Source: Collinsella sp.
GTDB taxonomy: Bacteria; Actinomycetota; Coriobacteriia; Coriobacteriales; Coriobacteriaceae
NCBI GenBank assembly: GCA_019414515.1
Contig: DXLX01000038.1
Coordinates: 1 to 64,000 of the forward strand
DNA: 64,000 bases
Direction: 5' to 3'
The position numbers were made by a program, and so were the translations under genes. The notes beneath the pieces were generated by a model, which saw only the letters and a program-made list of their open reading frames with translations, was not told the origin of the DNA and did not search any database. How positions within the stretch are numbered: the stretch's first letter is position 1; every line of letters starts with the position of its first letter. Shown one piece after another: positions 7,100 through 15,712 of this stretch.

Positions 7100-8494
7100 C
7101 TAATTCAAGTTGAGATGGACCAAAAGAGCTTCGCGATCGTTGGGAATGTTGTCTTCGATCACGGCGTCGAGGGCGGAGTTGAGAAGCTGACCCAGTTCCG
7201 GCCCGGGCTTGACTCCGGCACGGATCAGGTCGCCGCCGTTGATGGAGAGCATCTTGAGCGTATAGGGCTCCCCTGCCTTCAGCAGCTCGTGCGCCATCGC
7301 GCGCATCTCCTCAATCGTCTCAACGTAATAGAAGCACGACGGGGCCTTGCCAAGTGTGTCGGCACGCTTAAGGTCCATGAGCTCGTCAATCAGGCGGGCC
7401 GTGTCGACGCCCTCACCCGAAAGCGCGCGCATCATATTGAGCAGACAGGATCGCTCGGGACGCAGCGGCTTGTCATGGTATTTGATGAGCAGGCACACGT
7501 CGCGCACCAAGTCGTGCGAGAGCGCCAGGCGATCCATAATGACGCGCGCCTTCTTGGCGCCGAGCTCGGGATGACCGTAGAAGTGTCCGCTACCGGCATG
7601 GTCGACCGTGAAGCACTCGGGCTTGGACACATCGTGCAAAAACGCCGCCCACATAAGGCTCGACGAGGGCGCGACGCCGTCACACAGCGCGAGCTCCCCC
7701 GCCACCGTCAGCACACGGGCAATATGCACGTAGACGTTAAACGCATGATAGACACTGCGCTGATCAAACCCGCGACCCGCTGCCAACTCGGGCACGGCGG
7801 CGCAGATGAGCTCGGGATAGCGGAGCATCGCGTCTCCCCCATGACCGGTCGAAAGAATGCCCTCGAGCTCAATACCCACACGCTCACGCGCCACGGCATC
7901 GAGCAGCGGCGCGCACTCGGCAAGCGCACGCTTGGTCTCGGGCTCAATCATAAAGTCCAGACGGCAGGCAAAGCGCACCGCACGCAGCATGCGCAGGGCG
8001 TCCTCGTTAAAGCGACGCTTGGGATCGCCGACAGCGCGAATCAGCTTGCGCTCCAAGTCACCCTGGCCGTCGTAGCGGTCGACAAGCCCGCGCTCGGGAT
8101 GCCAGGCCATGGCATTGACGGTAAAGTCGCGGCGCACCAGATCGTCCTCGAGCGAGGCGGCACGCTCCACACTCTGGGGATGACGACCATCGGTGTAAAA
8201 GCCATCCAGACGGTACGTGGTGACCTCGATACGCTCGCCATCGGAAATAGCCGTGATTCCGCCAAATTTAATGCCCGACTCCACAACCGCGATGCCGGCG
8301 GCCTCGAGCGCCGCTTTGGACTCCTGCCACAGGCCGCTACAGCACATATCAACATCGTGGCTGGGGTACCCCATCAGGGCGTCGCGCACCCAACCGCCCA
8401 CGTACCAAGCCTCAAGACCAGCCGCCTCAAGCGCGCGCAGGACGCGCAGGGACGCATCGGACGGTTGAGTACCGTTGAGCGAAACATTGCACAT
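7100..8494 (-). CDS. cca: CCA tRNA nucleotidyltransferase
   Basis: 464 residues. The head domain has the nucleotidyltransferase signature YVGGWVRDALMG (about 32-43) and metal-binding SHDVDM. Next come RRDFTVNAMAW (about 122-132) and DPKRRFNEDALRMLRAVRF, the class II motifs for NTP selection. The C-terminal half holds an HD domain (FLHDVSKPECF, then RLALSHDLV). The enzyme adds or repairs the CCA end of tRNAs. The ATG is preceded by AGGAGG. The neighbouring tRNAs already encode CCA, so the job here is probably end repair plus maturation of tRNAs lacking CCA elsewhere. Confidence 0.95.
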   Translation of the reverse strand: MCNVSLNGTQPSDASLRVLRALEAAGLEAWYVGGWVRDALMGYPSHDVDMCCSGLWQESKAALEAAGIAVVESGIKFGGITAISDGERIEVTTYRLDGFYTDGRHPQSVERAASLEDDLVRRDFTVNAMAWHPERGLVDRYDGQGDLERKLIRAVGDPKRRFNEDALRMLRAVRFACRLDFMIEPETKRALAECAPLLDAVARERVGIELEGILSTGHGGDAMLRYPELICAAVPELAAGRGFDQRSVYHAFNVYVHIARVLTVAGELALCDGVAPSSSLMWAAFLHDVSKPECFTVDHAGSGHFYGHPELGAKKARVIMDRLALSHDLVRDVCLLIKYHDKPLRPERSCLLNMMRALSGEGVDTARLIDELMDLKRADTLGKAPSCFYYVETIEEMRAMAHELLKAGEPYTLKMLSINGGDLIRAGVKPGPELGQLLNSALDAVIEDNIPNDREALLVHLNLN

Positions 8495-8590
8495 GCCTAT
8501 GGCCTCCTGCGACTATCAAATTGGCTATCGATTGCGTCTGCAAAAAGTCTAGCAAGAAACAGCCTCCACTGCACACGCAAGTCCGATAAA

Positions 8591-8625
8591 CAAAAACGCA
8601 TCCGTCCTAGTCTAAGACGGATGCG
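8591..8625 (-). terminator. Intrinsic terminator downstream of the first PfkB kinase
   Basis: On the minus strand a perfect 10-bp stem CGCATCCGTC/GACGGATGCG with a 9-base loop is followed by TTTTTGTTT. It ends the kinase transcript before cca. Confidence 0.88.
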
Positions 8626-8658
8626 AAATAATCAAACTATTCAGACAAGGTGCCGGAA

Positions 8659-9591
8659 CTAGCAGACCTGGCGAACCTCGATGTGCTTCTTATATTCGTC
8701 CACCTTGGCAAAATCACCCAGACCGGGGCACTCGACCACGTTGGCGCCAGTGGCCATCGAAAGGCGCAGGGCGTCCTCGACGCGCTCGGGGGCGTCGTGC
8801 CACACGGACAGGAAGGCAGCGAGCGAGGAATCGCCGGCGCACACAGTCGACAGCAGCTTGACGTCGAAGGTGCGGTTGGCAAACCAGATATGCTCGCCGT
8901 TGGAGAAGTACGCACCGGCGCCACCAAGGGTCAGCAGCACGTTCTTGGCGCCCTTGGCGTGCAGCTCGGCCATAGCGCCCTTGACGGACTCGTCGCCACC
9001 ACCGCTCACCTTGATGCCAAAGATGTCAAGCAGCTCGTCGTCATTGGGCTTGATCAGCAGTGGCTCCAGAGCAATGAGGTCTGCCAGCTGATGGCTCGAG
9101 ATATCGAGCACGAACTCGGCGCCCTTTGCCTTCACGCGACGCAGGACCTCGGCCAAGAAGCCCTCGGAAGTGTTGGGAGGCAGCGAGCCGCTGATGACCA
9201 GGCAGGTCATGTCATCGAGCGAATCGATAAGTTCAAACATCTCCTGCTCGTTGGCCTCATTGATGGCGGCACCGGCATTGACCATGTTGTACTCGGTGTC
9301 GGGACCGGCGTTGAGGAACACATTGACGCGCGTAATACCGTCGGTCCACACGGGCTTGACGGGCACGCCCAGGGCCTCGGCGCCCTTAACGATAAACTCA
9401 CCCGAGAAGCCGGCGAAGAAACCCAGGATCGTGGTGTCGACACCATAGTGGTCAAGCGTAAACGAGACGTTGAGGCCCTTGCCGTTGGGCGTGTAGACGG
9501 CATTGCGGGTACGCGTGACGGTGTTGGCAGCAAGACCGTCGCAGGCGATGTTGTAGTCAATGGCGGGATTTGCAGTGAGCGTGTATATCAT
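8659..9591 (-). CDS. PfkB-family sugar-phosphate kinase (1-phosphofructokinase/tagatose-6-phosphate kinase type)
   Basis: 310 residues. The start MIYTLTANPAIDYNI is typical of the FruK/LacC branch. Substrate-binding GKGLNVSF lies near residue 40, and the ATP/anion-hole region near 245-260 reads STVCAGDSSLAAFL. The catalytic Asp is kept, but the first Gly of the usual GAGD is Cys. The expected reaction is ATP-dependent phosphorylation of a hexose phosphate to a bisphosphate. I use ATG 9591 because AAAGGAAC precedes it; a GTG at 9606 overlaps that site. It has its own terminators on both sides and is a paralogue of the next gene upstream in the PTS block. Confidence 0.88.
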   Translation of the reverse strand: MIYTLTANPAIDYNIACDGLAANTVTRTRNAVYTPNGKGLNVSFTLDHYGVDTTILGFFAGFSGEFIVKGAEALGVPVKPVWTDGITRVNVFLNAGPDTEYNMVNAGAAINEANEQEMFELIDSLDDMTCLVISGSLPPNTSEGFLAEVLRRVKAKGAEFVLDISSHQLADLIALEPLLIKPNDDELLDIFGIKVSGGGDESVKGAMAELHAKGAKNVLLTLGGAGAYFSNGEHIWFANRTFDVKLLSTVCAGDSSLAAFLSVWHDAPERVEDALRLSMATGANVVECPGLGDFAKVDEYKKHIEVRQVC

Positions 9592-9719
9592 GAATGTTCC
9601 TTTCACGAAGCAACGTGTTAATGAAAGTATATTCCACGCATCGGTAAAAGGCTAGGACAACTCGGTGAACGGTGTGGAAGCGATGAAGTACGGCAGGACA
9701 TCTCTCCCCTATGACGGAA

Positions 9720-9752
9720 CAAAAAGGCGCCCTGGCCGAAACCGGGGCGCCG
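9720..9752 (-). terminator. Intrinsic terminator downstream of the second PfkB kinase
   Basis: On the minus strand the stem GGCGCCCC/GGGCGCC is followed by TTTTTG. It separates the two kinase genes into different transcription units. Confidence 0.85.
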
Positions 9753-9779
9753 CATGCGCACGAATATGTCGCGTTTCGA

Positions 9780-10712
9780 TTACTGACGATCGAGCTTGCG
9801 GACAGCAACGCGCTTGCTGTACTCGTCAACGTGACCAAAGTCGCCAATGCCGACGGACTCGGCAACGTTGGCGCCGGTGGCCATAGCGAGCTTCATGGCC
9901 TCCTCGACGTTGTCGCGATCCCTGTACCACTTGTGCAGGAACGCAGCGAGGGTGCAGTCGCCGGCGCAGACGGAAGAGACCAGCTTGATGTTGAACTCAC
10001 GCTTGGCGTACCAGATGTCCTCGCCGTTGGAGAAGTAAGCGTCGCCGCGGCTACCACGGGTGAGCAGCACGTTCTGAACGCCAGCGTCGTGAGCCATCTT
10101 CATGGCGACACGAACCTCGTCGTCGGTGTCGACCGGCACGCCGAAGATGGCCTTCATCTCGTGATGGTTCGGCTTGATGAGCAGCGGCTTCTTGTGAGCG
10201 AGCTCCTTGAGCTTGTCGGAGGACAGGTCCAGGACGACGTCAGCGCCACGAGCCTGAGCGTGCTCCATGACCTGAGCCAGGAAGTCGGGCGTAGCTTTGG
10301 GAGGCACGGAGCCGGAGACGATCAGGCACTCGAGATCGCCCGCGGTGTCCAGGATGTTGTAGAGCTCCTCCTGGTGCTGCGGCGTGATCGGGGCGCCGGG
10401 GTTCAGGATGCCGTACTCGTGCTGGCCATCGTTGACGTAGGTGTTAATGCGCGTGATACCGTCGGTCCAGACCGGGCGGCAGAGGCAACCCAGGTTCATG
10501 ACCTCCTCGACGATGAACTTGCCCGTGAAGCCAGCGAAGAAGCCGAGCGCGACGGTGTCGACGCCCATCTTCTTAAAGGCGAAGGACACGTCGAGGCCCT
10601 TGCCGTTAGCCGTGTAGCTGGCCGAACCGGTGCGGACGTTCTCGTCGGGCTCGAGCGGAGAGCTCGAAACCGTCATGTCGACAGCCGGGTTAGCGGTTAG
10701 CGTGTAGAACAT
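9780..10712 (-). CDS. PfkB-family 1-phosphofructokinase-like kinase, downstream of ptsHI
   Basis: 310 residues, clearly paralogous to the kinase at 8659-9591 (MFYTLTANPAVDMTV, GKGLDVSFAF, GFFAGFTGKFIVEE). The catalytic region reads SSVCAGDCTLAAFL, again Cys in place of the first Gly of GAGD with the Asp kept. It lies 74 bases downstream of ptsI on the same strand, so it probably belongs to the ptsH-ptsI transcript. That supports phosphorylation of a PTS product such as fructose 1-phosphate. Which of the two kinases serves the fructose permease is not decided by the sequence. Confidence 0.88.
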   Translation of the reverse strand: MFYTLTANPAVDMTVSSSPLEPDENVRTGSASYTANGKGLDVSFAFKKMGVDTVALGFFAGFTGKFIVEEVMNLGCLCRPVWTDGITRINTYVNDGQHEYGILNPGAPITPQHQEELYNILDTAGDLECLIVSGSVPPKATPDFLAQVMEHAQARGADVVLDLSSDKLKELAHKKPLLIKPNHHEMKAIFGVPVDTDDEVRVAMKMAHDAGVQNVLLTRGSRGDAYFSNGEDIWYAKREFNIKLVSSVCAGDCTLAAFLHKWYRDRDNVEEAMKLAMATGANVAESVGIGDFGHVDEYSKRVAVRKLDRQ

Positions 10713-10786
10713 TTACAGTACCCCCTGTATATGTGAGGGCCGCGTGGCCGGCCCATTCCAACCACGCGGTTACCTCTGATACCAAA

Positions 10787-12490
10787 TTAGCGAGCTGCGG
10801 ACTCGAGCAGTGCCTTGACCTCGGCGGCGGTGTTGCAGGCGAGCGCCTTCTCGGCGAGCTCGTCGCACTCGGCCTTGGTCCACTGACTGATGGTCTTACG
10901 GGCGCGCAGGATCGACGGAGCACTCATCGAGAACTCCTCCAGGCCCCAGCTGATCAGCAGCGGCTCGAGCAGCGGATCGGCAGCGGCCTCGCCGCACATA
11001 CCGACCATGATGCCGGCCTTCACGCCGCTCTCGATGATGTTCTTGAGCGAGCGGAGCACGGCGGGATAGTAAACCTGGTACAGGTTGGAGATGGTGTCGT
11101 TGCCACGGTCGGCGCACATGGTGTAGCCGATCAGGTCGTTGGTGCCGATGGAGAAGAAGTCGGCGACCTCGGCAAGACGGTCTGCGAGCAGCGAAGCGGC
11201 GGGCGTCTCGACCATGATGCCGACCTCGATGTTCTCGTTGAACTTGCGCCCCTCTTCGGTCAGCTCGGCCTTGCACTGCTCGACGAGCTCCTTGACAGCC
11301 AAGACCTCCTCGACGCAGGTGACGAGCGGGATCATGATCTTGACGTCACCGAAGGCGCTAGCGCGCAGCAGAGCGCGGAGCTGGACCTTGTACTGGTCGG
11401 GATTGGCCAAGCAGTAACGCACGGCGCGGAAGCCCATGAAGGGGTTGTCTTCCTTGACCATATGCAGATACGGAATCTCCTTGTCGCCACCCACATCGAG
11501 CGTGCGGATGATGACCGGAGCACCCTTGAGCGCGCTGGCGACCTTACGGTAGGCGTTGAACTGCTCCTCCTCGGAAGGAAGCTCAGCAGAGTCCATGAAC
11601 AGGAACTCGGAGCGGAACAGACCGATAGCCTCGGCGTCGTGATCGAGCGCGTTGGGCACGTCATCGGGGTTACCGATGTTGCAGGCGATGATCTTCTTGA
11701 TGCCATCAGCAGTCACGGACGGCTTGCCACGGAAGGCCTCGAGGGCTGCCTTCTCGGCAGCGAAGGCCTCGGCCTTGGCGGTGTAGGCAGCGAGCGTCTC
11801 CTCGTCGGGATCGGCCTCGACGATACCCTTGCCGCCGTCGACGACAACGGTCATGCCGTTGCGCAGTGCGGTGCAGCTGTTGGAGACCGAAAGGACAGCC
11901 GGGATCTCGAGGGCTCGCGCAATGATCGCGGAGTGCGACGTGCGGCCACCGGTCTCGGTGACGATACCGGCAACGTGGGCCTTATCGATCGTGGCGGTCA
12001 TGGACGGCGTGAGGTCGTGCACGACAACGACAGTGTTCTCGGGCAGGACGGAGAGGTCGACGACCTCCTTGCCCAGCAGCTCGGCCAGAATACCGGTGCG
12101 GATGTCGGCGATGTCAGCCGCGCGAAGACGGAACATCTCGTCGTCCATGGACAGGAACATGTTCTCGAACATGGTCGAGGTGTCCATGAGCGCCTGCTCG
12201 GCGCAGGTACCGCCGTCAATGGCGGCGTTGATGGCGTCGGTCATACCCGGGTCCTGAGCCAGGACAATGTGTCCGCTCATGATCTCGGCCTCGGCCTCGC
12301 CCACCGTCTCCTTCATGTGGTCGGCCTGAGCCTGGGTCTTCTCGCAGAAGACCGAAAGAGCGGACTGATAGCGCTCCTTCTCTGCTGCCGAATCAGCAAC
12401 CTCATGCGGCTCAAACGTCAAGTCGGGATCGACGGCGACCATGACGGTGCCGATACCGATGCCCTCGGAAGCGTTGACTCCCTGATACAT
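10787..12490 (-). CDS. ptsI: PTS Enzyme I (phosphoenolpyruvate-protein phosphotransferase)
   Basis: 567 residues, the usual length. The active-site histidine sits in GGRTSHSAIIARALEIPAVL (about 178-197). The PEP-binding barrel has SEFLFMD and GFRAVRYCL, and the C-terminal signature GTNDLIGYTM is present. It transfers phosphate from PEP to HPr. I choose ATG 12490 (MYQGVNASEGIGIG), which matches the family N-terminus and lies 7 bases after GAGAGG; ATG 12496 is too close to that site. It follows ptsH on the minus strand after a hairpin that may reduce read-through. Confidence 0.96.
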   Translation of the reverse strand: MYQGVNASEGIGIGTVMVAVDPDLTFEPHEVADSAAEKERYQSALSVFCEKTQAQADHMKETVGEAEAEIMSGHIVLAQDPGMTDAINAAIDGGTCAEQALMDTSTMFENMFLSMDDEMFRLRAADIADIRTGILAELLGKEVVDLSVLPENTVVVVHDLTPSMTATIDKAHVAGIVTETGGRTSHSAIIARALEIPAVLSVSNSCTALRNGMTVVVDGGKGIVEADPDEETLAAYTAKAEAFAAEKAALEAFRGKPSVTADGIKKIIACNIGNPDDVPNALDHDAEAIGLFRSEFLFMDSAELPSEEEQFNAYRKVASALKGAPVIIRTLDVGGDKEIPYLHMVKEDNPFMGFRAVRYCLANPDQYKVQLRALLRASAFGDVKIMIPLVTCVEEVLAVKELVEQCKAELTEEGRKFNENIEVGIMVETPAASLLADRLAEVADFFSIGTNDLIGYTMCADRGNDTISNLYQVYYPAVLRSLKNIIESGVKAGIMVGMCGEAAADPLLEPLLISWGLEEFSMSAPSILRARKTISQWTKAECDELAEKALACNTAAEVKALLESAAR

Positions 12491-12540
12491 TCCCATTCCT
12501 CTCTCCGTGTCATGTGATAAAGCGTTTTGCCATATCCATG

Positions 12541-12579
12541 ACAAAAGAGCGCAGTTACCTTACAACAGGTCACTGCGCC
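12541..12579 (-). terminator. Hairpin between ptsH and ptsI, possible attenuator
   Basis: On the minus strand the stem GCGCAGTGACC / GGTAACTGCGC (one mismatch) is followed by TCTTTTGT. The U-tract is imperfect, so partial termination is likely and would give more HPr than Enzyme I. Confidence 0.6.
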
Positions 12580-12623
12580 CCCAAATATGAACTTAGTTGT
12601 TCAACATGCGACCCGTTTGAGTT

Positions 12624-12887
12624 CTACTCGCCAAGACCGCTCTTGATGAGCTCGATGGCAGCAGCCAGAGCCTCGGCCTCGTCAGCGCCGTCACACTTGA
12701 CCTCGACCTCGGTGCCGCAGGGGATACCAGCAGCCATGAGGGCCATCGGGGACTTGCCGTTGACCTCCTTCTCGGGGGTGACGACCGTCACGTCACAGGC
12801 GTACTTGCCCATGGTGGAGGCGAACAGACCAGCCGGACGCATGTGCAGACCCTGAGGATTAACGAGGGTAGCCTTCTCAGAAACCAT
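12624..12887 (-). CDS. ptsH: PTS phosphocarrier protein HPr
   Basis: 87 residues, the normal length. The catalytic histidine is in GLHMRPAG (His15) and the regulatory serine in NGKSPMALMAAG (near Ser46), so HPr-kinase-type control is possible. It carries phosphate from Enzyme I to sugar permeases. AAAAAGGAG precedes the ATG. The 549 bases upstream hold its promoter region, with a candidate -10 TAATAT near 12955, and two large palindromes. Confidence 0.96.
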   Translation of the reverse strand: MVSEKATLVNPQGLHMRPAGLFASTMGKYACDVTVVTPEKEVNGKSPMALMAAGIPCGTEVEVKCDGADEAEALAAAIELIKSGLGE

Positions 12888-13025
12888 AGTTGACTCCTTT
12901 TTTGTGTTTAACCCCTGTCATGTATGTGGCAGGAGTCAGATTCACGACGTTGTTTATATTAACTCACATCAAACGGTTTTTCATTATGTTTCGGACGAAT
13001 TGTTGGACAGATGTGTTTGTCGTCC

Positions 13026-13177
13026 GCTTGCTCGCCCACAGGGGCCCGTGCGCGGCCTGTGAGATTTCCTGCTCTACAGTCCTGCTCGCACGAAGAGCAC
13101 ATTAAGTGCTCTTCGGCTCGTGCGGAACTCGCGATAAATCTCACAGGCCGCGCCCGGCCCCCTGTGGGCGAGCAAGC
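13026..13177. repeat. 152-base nested palindrome between ptsH and fruA
   Basis: Outer arms of about 40 bases begin GCTTGCTCGCCCACAGG and return as CCTGTGGGCGAGCAAGC, with few mismatches. An inner hairpin has arms near GCACGAAGAGCAC and GTGCTCTTCG. Because of the symmetry, the two strands encode similar spurious peptides. There is no transposase and no U-tract. It looks like a MITE or complex REP-type element. The rest of the 12888-13436 gap holds only the ptsH promoter region, the 13282 palindrome and the fruA terminator. Confidence 0.8.
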
Positions 13178-13281
13178 TGCAGAAACTCGGTCGGTCCAGA
13201 GCAATATCGTGCGAACGGAATTCTGGCTAATGATCTGTTCGCGACAAAGACTCGATAGGTAGCCCCCTCTATGCCCTTTTG

Positions 13282-13352
13282 TAAGTTGCGGTGAAATAGG
13301 GACTGAATTTGGGGTTGAATCGTTTAAACAGTCCCTATTTCACCGCAACTTA
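13282..13352. repeat. Long inverted repeat with core AGTTGCGGTGAAATAG
   Basis: Perfect 24-base arms: TAAGTTGCGGTGAAATAG plus GGACTG on the left and the complement on the right (13329-13352), around a 23-base loop. A second copy of the core lies at 47571-47640, so this is a dispersed family rather than a single terminator. Confidence 0.85.
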
Positions 13353-13363
13353 TGGGAGGGATA

Positions 13364-13400
13364 GAAAAAAGGCGGAGGCCCTGGGGAGGGACTCCGCCTT
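13364..13400 (-). terminator. Intrinsic terminator of fruA
   Basis: On the minus strand the stem AAGGCGGAG/CTCCGCCTT with a 14-base loop is followed by TTTTTTC. It sits about 37 bases past the fruA stop. Confidence 0.87.
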
Positions 13401-13436
13401 ATATACAGGGGGCGATGTTATTCGCGGGCTGGGGGA

Positions 13437-15440
13437 TTAGACCAGGCGGGCGTTGATCGTCTTGGCGATCTCGGCGGCGTCGGTGGAACCCTTGACGGTG
13501 GCACGGAAGTCCTCGTCCATGAGCGCCTCGGCGACCTTGGACAGGATCTTAAGGTGCGTGGTGCCGGCCTGGGCACCCGGGATGAGCAGCGCGATGGCCA
13601 CGTTGACGGGAGCGCCGTCCATGGTGTCCCAACCGGTCACACCGGACTCGTCCTTGACGACGATGACGGCAGCCTCGGTAATGGCGTCGGACTTGGCATG
13701 CGGGATGGCGAAGCCCTCCATCATGCCCGTGGTGCCCTCGGCCTCGCGGGCCAGGAAGGCGTTCATCACGGCGTCGGCGTCGCTGGCGATACCGGCCTTG
13801 ACAGCCTGGTTGGAAACGAAGCTCAGAGCCTCGTCACGAGAAGCGAAGTCCTCGGCGACAAAGACATTCTCGACCTTCACGAAGTCGGCAGCCTCGGCCT
13901 TGGGGGCCTCGACGGCAGCGGCCTTGGGGGCCTCAACGGACCTGGCTACAGGAGCGGCCTTCTGATTCTTCTCGAAATCGTACTTCTTGAAGGCCACGAA
14001 CAGGATGCCACCGACCACAGCGCCGATGAGGATCGCGAGGACCCACAGCGGACCGTTCTCGACAACGGGCAGGACCAGGAAGCCGCCGTGAGGCGCCGGA
14101 TCGTGAACGTTGAAGAAGATGGTCAAGATGGAAGCGATGGAAGAACCGAGCATCATGATGGGCATGACGGGCCAGATGTTCTTGGTCATGAACGGAATGG
14201 CGCCCTCGGTGATGTGGGTGCAACCAAGGATGAGGTTGACGATACCGGCGTCATGATCCTCCTGGCTGAAGTACTTCTTGCCGACAACGACGGCGAAGGT
14301 GGTGATCAGCGGCGGAACGATGCAAGCGGCGGAGACGGCAGCCATGAAGTTGGTGCCGAAGTTGTAGGTCTCGGTGCCGACGCCAGCTTCGAGAGCGGTA
14401 CCGAGCAGGAAGGTGCCAGTAGCGTAAGCAGCCTTGTTGACCGGGCCGCCCATATCAAAGGCGCACATGCAGCCGATGGCCAGGCCAAGGATCACCGGAC
14501 CGGAGTTACCGAGGCTCTGCAGGAAATCCATCATACCCTGGTTAATGGCAGCCATGGGGCCGGAAATACCGAGCATGACCAGGCCGACGATGGCGGTAGA
14601 GCACAGCGGATACAGAAAGATTGCCTTCAGGCCATTAAGGCTCGCGGGAATTTTAGAGAAAACCTTCTCGAGCAGCAGGATGACATAGCCAGCAAGGAAG
14701 CCGCCGACGATGCCGCCCAGGAAGCCGAAGCCCACGCCGGCGCCACCGGCGTCGATCATGCCGGTCTCGGCGTTAACAGGCAGGCCCTGGATGGCAATCA
14801 TACCGGCAACGAAACCGGGGACGAGCGCCGGGCGCTTGCCGATGGATTCGGCGATGTAGGCGGAAAGCACCGGAACCATAAGGTTCATGGCGATGCCGCC
14901 GATGATCTTGAGCATCGCAGCAAAGCTGTTGTAGTCGGCAGCCGTCGAATCAAAGGACGTGATGCCCCACAGGAACGAAATGGCGGTCAGAACACCACCG
15001 GCAACGACGAAGACCAGCATGTGGCTGACGCCGTTCATGAGGTGCTTGTAGATGACGTGGCCGATGGACTCCTTCTCCTCGACCTCGTCCTCGACATCGG
15101 CGGCAGCGGCAACCGTGTCGTCGCCCTTGGCGGCGAGCGCGCGGTCGATCAGCTTACCAGCAGTCTCGACAGACAAGGCCTTGGAAACACCAACGGAAAC
15201 CATGGGCTTACCGGCGAAACGCTCAGCCTGGACATCCTTATCGGCTGCGACGACGACGGCCTTGGCACCGGCGATCTCGCTCTTGGTGAGCTCGTTCTCG
15301 ACACCGACCTGGCCATGAGTCTCGACCTTAATGGTCAGACCGCGCTCGGCAGCTGCCTTCTCCAGCGCCTCCTTCGCCATGAAGGTGTGCGCAATGCCGG
15401 TCGGGCAACCGGTCGCGGCGATGATGTCAAACTTAGCCAT
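13437..15440 (-). CDS. fruA: PTS fructose-type permease, fused IIB-IIC-IIA
   Basis: 667 residues. The IIB domain comes first: AATGCPTGIAHTFMAKEA places the phospho-cysteine near residue 10. A membrane IIC domain follows (about 115-465), with SHMLVFVVAGGVLTAISFLWG and FDMGGPVNKAAY. After an Ala/Pro-rich linker with repeated VEAPKA comes IIA (about 515-667), whose active histidine is in EGFAIPHAKSD. It imports fructose or a related sugar with phosphorylation. ATG 15440 is preceded by GAAGGAGGG. The gene is divergent from an RpiR-type regulator and near ptsHI. Confidence 0.93.
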   Translation of the reverse strand: MAKFDIIAATGCPTGIAHTFMAKEALEKAAAERGLTIKVETHGQVGVENELTKSEIAGAKAVVVAADKDVQAERFAGKPMVSVGVSKALSVETAGKLIDRALAAKGDDTVAAAADVEDEVEEKESIGHVIYKHLMNGVSHMLVFVVAGGVLTAISFLWGITSFDSTAADYNSFAAMLKIIGGIAMNLMVPVLSAYIAESIGKRPALVPGFVAGMIAIQGLPVNAETGMIDAGGAGVGFGFLGGIVGGFLAGYVILLLEKVFSKIPASLNGLKAIFLYPLCSTAIVGLVMLGISGPMAAINQGMMDFLQSLGNSGPVILGLAIGCMCAFDMGGPVNKAAYATGTFLLGTALEAGVGTETYNFGTNFMAAVSAACIVPPLITTFAVVVGKKYFSQEDHDAGIVNLILGCTHITEGAIPFMTKNIWPVMPIMMLGSSIASILTIFFNVHDPAPHGGFLVLPVVENGPLWVLAILIGAVVGGILFVAFKKYDFEKNQKAAPVARSVEAPKAAAVEAPKAEAADFVKVENVFVAEDFASRDEALSFVSNQAVKAGIASDADAVMNAFLAREAEGTTGMMEGFAIPHAKSDAITEAAVIVVKDESGVTGWDTMDGAPVNVAIALLIPGAQAGTTHLKILSKVAEALMDEDFRATVKGSTDAAEIAKTINARLV

Positions 15441-15567
15441 GTGTCCCTCCTTCTTGAGTACAGCGCCCGCGGGCGCTCCCCTACACGCGCTTCGATGCGC
15501 GTTTTTCCACAACTGAAAGATACCAACCTACCGTCCGCGTGAGAAGAGACAAGGCGCAATTCTCCGG

Positions 15568-15632
15568 TGAAAGGTTCTTTCATAACCGTAAACGGCAAGT
15601 GAAAGTTTACCATCAACACTTGAAACGGCAAG
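15568..15632. promoter_or_regulatory. Candidate operator region between fruA and the RpiR regulator
   Basis: There is a perfect palindrome TGAAAG-GTT-CTTTCA at 15568-15582, and a direct repeat AAACGGCAAG at 15590-15599 and 15623-15632, 33 bases (three helical turns) apart. TGAAAG recurs at 15600. Such spaced repeats in a divergent promoter region suggest binding of the regulator encoded next door. This is an inference. Confidence 0.55.
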
Positions 15633-15658
15633 GTGTATCTTGTAATTGAAAATGCCCG

Positions 15659-15664
15659 TATACT
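15659..15664 (+). promoter_or_regulatory. -10 element of the RpiR regulator gene
   Basis: TATACT lies about 49 bases before the ATG at 15713. The -35 at 17-base spacing is only TATCTT, so activation or weak basal expression is plausible. Confidence 0.45.
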
Positions 15665-15712
15665 ATGGCATTGCAAATCAAGTTAGATTTTCATGCCAAC
15701 CAGGAGCCATCC

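Noticed and set aside
10733..12517. 594-codon open frame antisense to ptsI
   Set aside because: Same artefact; the minus-strand frame has every Enzyme I motif.
12890..13262. Short open frames on both strands between ptsH and fruA
   Set aside because: They encode nearly the same peptide on both strands because they read through the 13026-13177 palindrome.
13554..15542. 662-codon open frame antisense to fruA
   Set aside because: Low-complexity Gly, Asp and His composition and no domain; a shadow of the PTS permease gene.
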